Shown: piece by piece, positions 33,296 to 43,108 of the stretch
How positions within the stretch are numbered: the first letter of the stretch is position 1
Layout of the letters: every line of letters starts with the position of its first letter
Assembly: GCA_022559845.1 (NCBI GenBank)
Contig: CM040128.1
Location: forward strand, 227,897,643 to 227,961,642
From: Amorphophallus konjac
Lineage: Eukaryota; Streptophyta; Magnoliopsida; Alismatales; Araceae
Reading direction: 5' to 3'
DNA length: 64,000 bases
The notes under the pieces: generated by a model
What the model saw: only the letters and a program-made list of their open reading frames with translations
Told to the model about the DNA's origin: nothing
Databases searched by the model: none
Made by a program: the position numbers and the translations under genes

Positions 33296-34599
33296 ACGAC
33301 CCGTGGGGGGCATTTGTTGTACCCGGACAATTTCCTCAGCAAAATATCCAGAAATAAGGGTTCGAGAATTTTCTCGAACACCTTCAAGGCACGGGCTACC
33401 CGGCCCCTCCGACAACCCAGTGGGCCGGATCAACGGCCCCGACCCGCTAGCCGAGGAATACGGCGACACTAGCAACCAATCAGGACCACTCCCGACTCCT
33501 AAGTTACGGACTTTGCCCGCATTCTACACGACCACCCAGGCCATCCCGGGGACACTCCGACTACAAGCCACGCCACGTGGCACCCAGTGAAAAGGGTAGG
33601 GGCTTATCTAGGGACACCTTCTTTCAACCCTCCAAGGTCAAAGGGAGACCCAAATAGGTCAACCACAGGCTTGGGAGGCCCGCAGTACGTGTGCACGGCT
33701 CACACACATGTGTTCGGCATTCTACCGAACATCTTGTGGGCGCACATGTTTCAACCCTTCTACACCAACCCACGGGCCACCCCGATGTTCCAGCACACTA
33801 ATTGGGTCCTACAACGACCCCCCCAGCAAGTCGGGGCCACCCACGACCCTCAGCCACGTGGCAATGAGCCACTTAACTTTAGCTCTCGGGCCAACCCGAG
33901 GCTACCCTGCCAACCCACCGTACAATCTGGCATGTAGCACGAGGCCAGGCTCGTATACCCAAGGTGCCGCCTCCCAGCCCCTATGGACTTCTACCCTCAG
34001 CCCTAGGCCAAATCCAAGGCCCTTCGGCCACCTACGCGGCCCGTTCGGCAACCCGGGGTGTGTCGGGCATTTGCTCGAATACCTTACGAGCGACTATTAT
34101 GACTCGAAGAACAACGGCCCCCACGGGCCCATCCCAGTTCCCGGAGCTTAATGTCCGTCAAAGGACACTTTCAGAAGACACAAGAAGACCCCGGGGGTCA
34201 TCCCTCGGGGTCACGACTGGCCCCGGGGCCAGTTCACCCCGGGGCGCGGCCGCATGCCCCCGAGGAAGGCAAGCTCCCCGGGGGTCACGCCCTCTCTCCA
34301 GCCCAGTGGTCCCACGACCCCACTCAACCTCAGTTCGTCCAGTTTACAGTCCTACGATGCAGTTCATGTGTCGTACCGGTTCGAGAAGTCGACACGTTGA
34401 CGAGGGAGCGCAAAGCGACAGCACGGGGGAATTCTTCAAGTCAACGTGCACACAAGCTTCCACGTATCCTCCCTGCACAACTGTCCTTTTCTTCTTAGTC
34501 AATTTAGGAAGAAAATAAGCCAAAAAATCAAATTTTATAGAGGTAGGGCCACCCCCCTCTCTCTTCCAACCCGGTCCGCCCAACCCCCCCTGGGGAGGG

Positions 34600-34997
34600 G
34601 TTTAGGCGGACCAGCCTGGACCCCCAAGCTGGTCCGCCTAAACACCCCAGAGGGGGGGGGGTTTAGGCGGACCAGCCTGGCCCCCCCAGGTTGGTCCGCC
34701 TAAACCCCTGGGTAATAAAAAAAAGATTTTTAAAATAAAAAAAGTGTCCAGTTCGGTCCGCCTACCCGCAGGCTGGTCCGCCTAAACCCTATCCAAATTA
34801 AAAAAAATAGTTTTCCCCCTCCGGAGAGGGGTTTTGGCGGACCAGACCAGCCCATGGGGCTGGTCCGCCTAAACCCCATCTCCTCCACTCCGATACACAC
34901 ACAAAAAACACACAAAAAATATAAAAATAAAATAAAATAGCACTATTTGGGGGGTTTACCCAGACCAAGTTGAACCTTCAACTTGGTCCGCCTAAAC
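34600..34997. promoter_or_regulatory. Array of 44-bp dyads in the Tat-A LTR
   Basis: Units at 34600-34643, 34661-34705 (45 bp), 34831-34874 and 34954-34997, plus a partial unit near 34754-34788. Arms are GTTTAGGCGGACCAG and CTGGTCCGCCTAAAC, up to 16 bp perfect, with about 12 variable bases between. The last unit has a changed left arm whose inner bases pair with the changed right arm (CAAGTTGAA / TTCAACTTG). The array ends 25 bp before the TATA box. Confidence 0.88.
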
Positions 34998-35021
34998 CCC
35001 ACCCCCACCCCTTCAACTTTC

Positions 35022-35028
35022 TATAAAT
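35022..35028 (+). promoter_or_regulatory. TATA box of the Tat-A LTR
   Basis: TATAAAT in ACTTTCTATAAATTCCCCCC, 25 bp after the last 44-bp dyad. A likely core promoter. Confidence 0.7.
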
Positions 35029-36404
35029 TCCCCCCTTAGAAGCTCAAGGGGCATGATGCATGAAGGGAGCAACCACAACAGCAACAGTAGCAACAGACGA
35101 ACTCCCCCAGCCTAATTGTCGCGCCCTCGGACCCCTGAGGCCTTCGGCAAGGGTCGGGAACGCAAGAGAACAAGTGTGCGCGCGGTTGGCTTGCTAGTCG
35201 GCTCACACACGCCGAGGGTATGTCACGTTTCCCTCACGTGGTGTTTAGTCATCTCACACCAAGTCCATCCTCGCCACACGAAAGATGACTATGCCAATGG
35301 CAAATACACCCGCATCCCGGGTCCGCCTGTGTACGCCAACTTACAACGATGACGAAGGGCACTCCGTAATGCCGTAATGGATCCTGGGAAGGAACCGCGT
35401 GCCCACCGTTCACCTCCCAGCTGGCCGTTGGCCCCTCAGACTAACAAATCAAGTCTAGTCGGACCTCTGGCCCGGGAATCATAGTCCCGGGGCCGACCTC
35501 AACTCTCCAGCATGACGACACTCGCCGTCCGAGACCCGGACCCGACCGCTCACCTCGAGCCGCGTTTGACCTCTACCCGGCGCCAGTCTACGTCCGCTCT
35601 GGCCACTAAGGCAGTCGGGCCCACACCAATCTCTATGTAAAGAGTTCCCATATAATACGTGGATACCCGCCTCATTACGCAATGACCCGGGGACCGACCC
35701 ACGTGTCGGAATTGTCCCGCGGCTTGCGTCCATTGTAATTTGGCCACCCAGGCCCATATGTAAGGTCCATGTGGCCCCTCATAAAGCCAGTGAAATATAA
35801 GCGCCCGCATTCTGGCCCCTAGCTTCCTACCTACACCACTCGGCATCCGTGCCTAACATCCTAACCCCAGCAAATACCCCCCAGTCGAAAGCGCACCCAC
35901 AGTTGTAGAATACCCCCGGCCCTCAACCCATGGTTTCAAACATATATACATACTTTTCTTCAGCTCAGAACGAAGGTATTCGGATTCAATCTGATGTAAA
36001 TAAACACCGGTTGCTTGCGGCCGGTGGGGAAAGACGTCTAGTACACGATTCCCACAATCACCTACGCACTCGCACCCACAGAACCCCTTCTCTCCACGTG
36101 TCGCCTGATTGCCTGAGCCCACGTACTGCGCCCTGGTGGCGCCTCCCTGGTCAACCCGTGGTTCCATGGGTGATTGTTGAGAGATCGACTGGCACGCCCG
36201 CACCCTGTCCGGTTAATCCGTACCCTGACATTTCCGTGCCATTCGACCCCTTTTCGACTTTCCGTAAAAGGAGAGTGTCTGATCCCGCTGTGAGAGGTAT
36301 GCAACTATAAGGAGGATACCCAAGATACATCAAACTCCCGTATTTTCCTTCCCTACTGTATCCCTTCCTTCACCCCGGTTATTCGGCAGAAAAAACACGC
36401 GCAA

Positions 36405-37638
36405 CACTACCCCTCTCATTTTCGATATATATATTGATTGTAATATAATGTTTACACTAATTTTGATTGTGTATATATTTTCACATACATGCACTTGTTT
36501 GTTGTTCATGAAACTTTGTTATATTTTTTGTGATTGCAATGTTGATACATTGCCACAATCATACTTGATGATGGTATTTTGTATATAATATCAAGTCTTC
36601 ATCTATGTGAATGATGTGAATGTGTAAGTTTTGAATGTGTATAAATTATAGTTTGAATGTGAATGTGCAGATTTCTTCATCTATGTGAATGATTTGAATG
36701 TGCAAGTTTTGAATGTGAATGTGCATATTTCTTGATATATGATATGTGAATGATGTGAATATGTAAGTTTTGAATGTGTAAATTTTGTGAATGTGTACAA
36801 GTTATATGGTTTACCTATGAATTTAGTTACAGGTTACCTACGGTTCATATAGACATTATAGATGAATTTATTACGTATATAATTAGTTTAGGTTACCCAC
36901 GGTTTAAATGGGTTACCTACTATTAGTATAGATTACCTAGGATTAAGATTAAAAGAAACATTCACTTATGGTTCGTTCACATTTCCTATGTTTTATTAAC
37001 AATTCAAAAAATCGTAGGAAACTTTCTATTTGATAAAAGTCGTAGGCAATTACCTACTATAATTATTGTTAGTGAAAACTGCGCAGGTAAGTTACACCTA
37101 CATGATAAAAAAATATAGGAGAATATTTACGCGACATAAATCGTAGATAATTTCTTACTACTAATTGCTTGACAAAAATTGTAGGAGAATACCTACACAA
37201 CAAAAATCGTAGGTAATTACCTACAACCACCTACATGATAAAATCGTAGGAGAATATAATCGTTGGAAATTACCTACTAATAAAGTCGTAGGTAAAAAAC
37301 TATGTAGGCATGTTATATACACCGTAGGTAATTACCTACTTGATAAAACTCGTAGGTAATTACTTATGAGATGCGTCGTTGGTAAAAACCGCGTAGGAAA
37401 AATTTTCATACGTGATATAATTTCTTAGGTAATGACTATCTTATACCTATGTGATTGTGTCGTAGGTATTGACCACACTATACCTACGAAGTTTGTCGCG
37501 TAGGTAAAGGTTTACCTACGCAGTTTTTACCGACGACACCACTTTGTAGGGAGTGTCGTAGGTAAAAGTTTTACCTACGATTTTTTGGGCCTTTACCTAC
37601 CATATTCATCGTAGGTAAAAACCAATTTTCCTGTAGTG
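36405..37638. mobile_element. CACTA-like non-autonomous DNA transposon
   Basis: The right end reads, on the complement, CACTACAGGAAAATTGG, the typical end of plant En/Spm (CACTA) elements. Inside it are many copies of TACCTACGA and its complement from about 36830 to 37620, some as the palindrome GTAGGTAATTACCTAC, as expected for subterminal transposase-binding repeats. The left end may be CACTACCCCTC at 36405, but it matches the right end in only six bases and no 3-bp duplication is seen (CAA against GCG). The part 36590-36800 is GAATGTG-rich. No transposase frame. Confidence 0.6.
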
Positions 37639-38345
37639 GCGAATTTGGTTATTCTAATTCTGGAAGACTCGCGGCATTGTATGAATTCTCAAGGTGGGAT
37701 CCGAGCCTTCAAGAGGCGAGATATCACTATTTTCACAAGATTCAATATTAGATGGAGCTATGTTGAGTCGACTACATGCACTCCACAGGCAGGTGCGTCG
37801 ACTCCACAAGTGGGTGTGTAGACTCAAACATGTTGAGTCGACTCCACAAGTGGGTGTACTCGGGCCGAAAGTAGGGTGCTTGTTGAGTTGACTCCTTTCT
37901 TCTCTGAGTCGACTCAGAATACACTGTTTGTCTCTCGTGAGTCGACCCCACAGGAAGGGTGTGTCGACTCCACAAGAAGTTTGCGATGACTCCATATGCC
38001 GGGTAGCTGGGTGTGTTGACTTCACTAGTAGGGTGAGTCGACTCAAGGAACATTGAGTCGACACATCATTAGTTTTGAGTTCTCAGCAAGTCAACTCTAC
38101 TAAAGAGAACTCTATTGACTTCTACACACTTAAGTTGACCGGATTCCATCACGGTCGACTGATTTTAGGTCTCAATCGACTGCATTTGACTTCTGTCCTA
38201 CTTTCAATTGTGTAATTACTTTCTAATGGACAAATTCTATTCTATTTGTCTCAGGATACTAGTCTACGAGATTTGTGTAGATAGTAACCATTCTTATGTA
38301 CATTTGTCTGTCTATTAATACAATTCATTACTTATCGGAAAAAAA
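37639..38345 (+). repeat. GAGTCGACTC-rich repeat ending in a poly(A) tract
   Basis: From 37757 to 38060 there are about nine GTCGAC palindromes, several as GAGTCGACTC pairs spanning 31-32 bp. The segment ends at TTATCGG followed by nine A at 38338-38347, like a reverse-transcribed transcript end. The motif recurs in the copia LTRs further right, so I take it as a retroposed or truncated copia LTR. The frame 37654-38064 on the minus strand reflects the repeats and not a gene. Confidence 0.5.
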
Positions 38346-38458
38346 AATTGAGGAACTACATGGAAATAAATAACACCTTAGAAAGAAATGGAGCAATTGT
38401 GTAAATAACCCTAGCTTCATCTCGGCCGCCGCTGCGGTGGGGGAGTGGCCGAAGAAGG

Positions 38459-39004
38459 TCACCACCCTTGACGTCGAAGTTGCACAACTTCTGCACGGCA
38501 GTGTCGGGGTCGAAGGCCATCCCCCTCTTGGGTACGGTGAGGTGGCCACTGGAATCTATGGCGGCATGTTTGACGTGATAGGTGGAACTCGGCGGTGAAG
38601 GTGAGGGTCTCCTCCACGGTGAGCATATTCGTCTTGCCCTTGTCCCCACCGCCATCGAGCAGCGACACCAGCGACCCTATGTGGACCTTGACGTTGTAGC
38701 TGAGGTCCGCAAAGGAGAGCACGAACTTAGCCGCGGTGACCTCGGCCAACGGTGAGCTCCCCTTGACCTGCAGGAGGAGGTGGTGGGGAGAGGGGGTCGA
38801 GGGCATGGGTGACTAGTCCAGGTCGTCATTCTCGTCAGTGTCGTCGGGGCCATCAAGGGTGCTGTCGTCGACGCACTTGAGAAGCTTGCCAAGGGTGGAG
38901 GAGATGCCGACCGCGTCATCATAGGTGGGGCAACCCGCTGGAGGGATGAGGAAGGCACTGTCCTTCTCAGCACGATCCATCTGATGGTTTTCTACCAACC
39001 CCAT
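38459..39004 (-). pseudogene. ABCG half-transporter gene fragment
   Basis: Minus-strand frame from the ATG at 39004, with one TAG near 38813. It encodes LGKLLKCVDDS, then KFVLSFADLSYNVKV, then MLTVEETLTFTAEFHLSR. These match, in order, N-terminal blocks of plant ABCG half-size transporters (plasma-membrane exporters of lipids and hormones). The Walker A block that should lie between the second and third is missing, so it cannot bind ATP. After HLSR the similarity is lost. A captured or relict piece of a host gene. Confidence 0.65.
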
Positions 39005-39690
39005 GTTGATTGATCACGTCTTTGGTTGCAGAGGGGGAGTCCATCCCAACTTAGCAAAGCAATAACGAGATTTCCTGGGTGTGTATGTATTAGAGGGACA
39101 CAATGGTTAAGCAGAGGAGGGGCACGAAGGGTGTTTGATCAGGGAGAAGAAATAACTAAACTGGTCTACATAAAATTTAAAAAGCATAACACTTTTGTTA
39201 AACAATTAGTTACTCATTTTTATCCATTTAAAAAATAAAATTAAAAGTAACATAAAATATTTTTTAGATAAAAATAGATTTTTTTTAAAAAAATACTCCC
39301 AAACACATTATAAACTCTTCCAATTGGAAAAGTCACGTCTAATCAAATAAACCACCTGACCCAAGGAAAGGGAAGTGAAACTAATGGTGTGAAATAAATG
39401 AAGGTGGTAATTATTGGGTGGAGGAATAAACTCCCAAGGAGAGAGGAGAGGACAGTAGCAGTATTCTAAAATTATTTCTCTTCTTGCTGGTTGGCTGGAA
39501 AGTCTTTTAATCGTCTCTTCCCAAGTGCGAGCAAGCAAAATGTGCTGTCCTATCACACATATCCATACAAGCTCATTGAGCCAAAACCCACTCCCTTTTA
39601 TATCTGAATGCATCAAAAAATTTAGGAAGGAAGAAGGGAGGGCATAAGAGGCTTGACGATTATGGTACTGTAGCATTCCTTTTCTCTCAA
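39005..39690. other. AT-rich segment without gene
   Basis: No recognised protein. 39170-39300 is A/T-rich. The frame 39308-39676 has no domain signature. Confidence 0.4.
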
Positions 39691-40100
39691 TTATCTTTTT
39701 TTTTTCATTCGGTCATAAAAGGACATTTCATTCAATCCATAAAAATATTTACAAGCATGAAAGACGGCAAGAAATCAACACCATAATAAGCAACCAAACA
39801 TTGGCTAGCACAAACTCAAGCCCTATACCCAACGGTACAACCCATTGAAATAGCTCAAACATCATAAGGGGTACCAAATAAAGTAGCCTAACAAAGGGAT
39901 ATGAAGGCTAATCCACCATCGTAGGAGATGGGCCTCAATCGAGACCGAACAGCTACACTTCAACCACACTAAGCAATAAAGCAGGGAGAGATATCTCGGT
40001 AGACATGCCTCCAATATAGAAGTGTGGGATAAGCATAGAATTATGAAATACTTGAATAGCCTTTGAGCAGCCCATTGTTGACCACTTTAGAAATCTTAGT
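39691..40100 (-). repeat. Possible LINE-type 3' end
   Basis: A run of nine T near 39691 is followed by sequence whose complement ends ...GGATTGAATGAAATGTCC...ACCGAATG plus poly(A). I recall this style of tail from plant non-LTR retroposons. No coding domain was found in the first 400 bp, so the call is tentative. Confidence 0.35.
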
Positions 40101-41900
40101 GCGTACCATGATACGCGACGAATCACCTATATAGAGAATACTACAAACAAGTATACGAGTGGACATTGGGGGAGAGACCAAAAAGGGTAAGAAAAATTGA
40201 CTGATGGGGGATAGGGCAAACGAGCAGTCAAAAGGGTGCGAAGGTGAAGGTTTCAAGAGCCTACAAAGAAAATGGGGAATGAAAAGATGTGTAGAGGCAA
40301 GAGTGATAGGGGGATAGCCAAGGCCAAAGGAGAATGATAGTGCCCAAGGAGAGGAGGGAGTTGGGGGATAGATTGGAATATAATAAGGTGGAGAGATAGT
40401 GGAGGAAAGATGAGAATGGTGACGGTGAGGTGGACGTGAAGACATATTGGAGAGGCGGTATCGAGGAAAGGTGTTTAGCAAAAATAGGGCACTAACGACA
40501 AGCCAAAAGTTTGGGGGGGGGGAGAAGGGGGATGTGAAGAAGAAGGAAGAGGATGCGGGTGGGTTGTTGGGGTTGCTATGAGAAGAAGGGGAAGAAAAGG
40601 AAGTTGTAAAGGAGTATGAAGAAGGAGATTACCTAAATGAAGAAAGAAGGCTGGGAGGGATTTTTTGGAGGGAGCTCCCTGTTAAACTGACAGGACTCAA
40701 GGGGGTCGACCCTGTGGGTCGACACTCTCAGGTCATCTACCTGTATCATTCAGAAAATCTACAGATAGAACCATCATAAGAAAGGACCGACCCTTGGGGT
40801 CGACACCTTCAGTGTAGACAGAGCAACAAAGGTGTTGCGTCAACACAATCAAGAGCAAACATTTGACATTTGACATTTTCAATGATCAATAGTAGAGAAT
40901 TTTCAGAAGACTTTAGCTTGAGAATTTAACATGAGATGTACACACAAAAAAATGAGTTCGAGTCACAAATGCAGGTCATTCAGCCAATAACTCTCCCTCA
41001 CTAGGTATTTTGTCTATGTGCAAAGTAGACTTATAATGACTCCAAGTAAGACTTGAAGAAAATTCTCCTTGAAAACATGCACGACTCAGATTGACCTGAA
41101 ACAAAAATGATTAAGGTAGTAAACATGGATTGGGAGGTTCTGAAATCAGGATCAAGATGATAACTCAGATAAGCAAGTTAGCGAGGGTCGACCCTTACTT
41201 GGAGGGGGGTCGACCCCTTTTGAAAATAGTGTTGTTTTGCCATGAAAGCTGAGAAGCATATGGATAAAAGCCATAAAACAGTTGATTAATTTCAGACCTT
41301 GATCTAAAAGAAATTTTGCACACAGAACATGCAGCCACAGAACAACATCATCAACCAAAAAAAATGAAACAACATCAATTTCAAATTGTTTAGTTAGCAA
41401 CTCTCCCTTAACAAATGCATAAATTTTAGAAAACTCAATGAAGGTTTTGAAAGAAAGGTGTGCAGCCTATGACCTGTATGAGAATGCAGTGTAAGATCAG
41501 AAAAGTGCAATGCAATCCCATGTGACACCGGTGCTAGATTACAAATGAGCAGGAAGTGAAGTCAACACAAGACATCATTTTCAGAAACTCATTTTTAGAT
41601 AGATATAGCTCAGTTGATAAATTCATTCACAAACCAACCATATGATTTCTCCAAGTTCTGGTACGAGGTGGAGAATTTAGGTCCGAAGACCACCTCATGC
41701 GTAGTGAGAGTTCTAAACAAACATAATCTACTTTTCTGCAGATCACCATTTGATATACCAGATACTCAGTTAATCTCAAACGTACTCATGCAATTCCAAT
41801 TGAAAAACATTCAATGGTAGAATCAATACTTGTCACAGGAACATTAACAAGTAGTGCCATAAGCAATTGTAGATTAAGAAGAGTTAATTTTATTTTCTTA
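40101..41900. other. Repeat-rich segment with GTCGAC palindromes, no gene recognised
   Basis: Purine-rich around 40500-40680. GTCGAC palindromes are at about 40705-40723 (GTCGACCC-TGT-GGGTCGAC), 40782-40805 and 41187-41216. Their likeness to the copia LTR palindromes suggests decayed copia 3' sequence belonging to the gag fragment that follows. The frame 41614-41820 has no recognised domain. Confidence 0.4.
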
Positions 41901-43085
41901 CCTTTACCTTGAGAAACCTTTATTTTTGAACTTTTCTTCATTGGCCTCAAGGCATTCCTGCAGCACAGTTCTCATTTAACGATTTTTGATATCCAAATCC
42001 TCTTAGGTCTCGGATGGTTAACATGAGCATTCAATTTTCTTAAAGCATTCAAATCATCAATTTTCATTAAAGCACAATCGTGCATCTCATGTCCATGTTT
42101 TCCATAGTAATGACATATAGTGTACTTCACTTTCTTCCTATACATGAAATTGGTGACTTTCTACGTATAAATAGGGATTTTATCATTTTGAACATGGAAT
42201 TTGTTTTTCCCTTTCATTTGCTAACAGTTCTTTACTGTATGGCTAGGCACACAACAGTTATAACAAGAGTAGAGCCTTTTGTTCAAAAATAGTTCTCGTT
42301 TACTTTGGGCAATTGTCTTTTTGCATGCTTTTAATTCATCATTTTTCATAACAAAACAATTATTCATCACATTTCCAGGTTGTCCACTGTAAATACAGCT
42401 GAACTTTGAAGTTTTTCATATATGAGCAAGCTTCATGTGATTTTTGGGAGCATCAAATTTCTTTTGCTTCTTAGGACCATTTTGATATTTAGATGGTGGA
42501 TCAGATTTCTTGGTTCTTGATTGAGCTTGAGATTTTGATTTGGTTTGCTCATCAGAACAGACATTTGAAATATTAGAAGAGCTGGAGGCATGCTCAAATG
42601 AGGCCTGTGTTTTCAGACCAAAAGCTTTCTTTTTACTAGGATCATATCTTAGTCCTTCATGTTGGAAATTCACCTTGGTCCCTAAGATTTTATCGAGATT
42701 GTCTTTCCCTTTGACAAATTTAGACAATGAGTTATTCAATTCATTGATTTCATTTTCAAATGATGCCACTTGCAGCTTATAACTAGCAATCTCTTGTTCA
42801 CAGCAAACTACACTTTCATTCAACACTCTATTAGTAATCTTATAATTCTCAATATCCTGTTCCAGCACATGTAATTTTTTAGATTCAACTTTGAAAGCCA
42901 CATTTTTTCTTTTTTCAAGAGTTAATAGTCTTTCAGACATGGCTGTGTTCAATTATTTCAACATTTCATTTTCTTTATCAAGCTTATCATTCATAATCAA
43001 TTCATTACAAAGATCATGATCGACATAAATTGATTTCATCTGATTTCTTAGCTCATTCTCAGTTTTCTTCATTTGATATGATGAG
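41901..43085 (-). pseudogene. Copia (SIRE-like) gag C-terminal fragment
   Basis: The open part 42416-42952 encodes a coiled-coil region (LEQDIENYKITNRVLNES) and the block LDKILGTKVNFQHEGLRYDP, clearly related to LDALVGTRMNFSKEGLGFNP in the copia element at 50540. Downstream on the minus strand, broken frames contain zinc-knuckle remnants such as CYNCCVPSHTVKNC (about 42240-42285) and CHYYGKHGHEMHDC. The N-terminus and all of pol are absent. It is cut on the right by the copia LTR near 43109. Confidence 0.75.
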
Positions 43086-43108
43086 CTTCATATGAAATCA
43101 ATATACTT

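Larger units (their letters stand above)
33301..36406 (+). repeat. 3' LTR of Tat-A (oldest Tat element) with polypurine tract
   Basis: CGTGGGGGGCAT (about 33302-33313) looks like a polypurine tract, and TGTTGTACCCGG at 33315 like an LTR start. The end is placed near ...GCGCAACA at 36406, by its CA end and a change in sequence character. Before the Tat-B insertion it adjoined 2320, so the antisense ORF at 1112-2163 belongs to the same element. The LTR is GC-rich to about 36300, carries the 44-bp dyad array at 34600-34997, a TATA box at 35022 and R/U5-like sequence after it. The second LTR is outside the window, so the right border is approximate. Confidence 0.65.

Noticed and set aside
35116..36333. 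Frames in the Tat-A LTR after the TATA box
   Set aside because: They overlap on both strands in GC-rich LTR DNA and show no family signature.
36405..36410. CACTAC as the left end of a CACTA element
   Set aside because: Kept only as a tentative border: only six bases match the right end and the flanking 3 bp differ (CAA against GCG).
39308..40481. 122- and 146-codon minus-strand frames as host genes
   Set aside because: No recognisable domain or splice structure, and the neighbourhood is repeat DNA.
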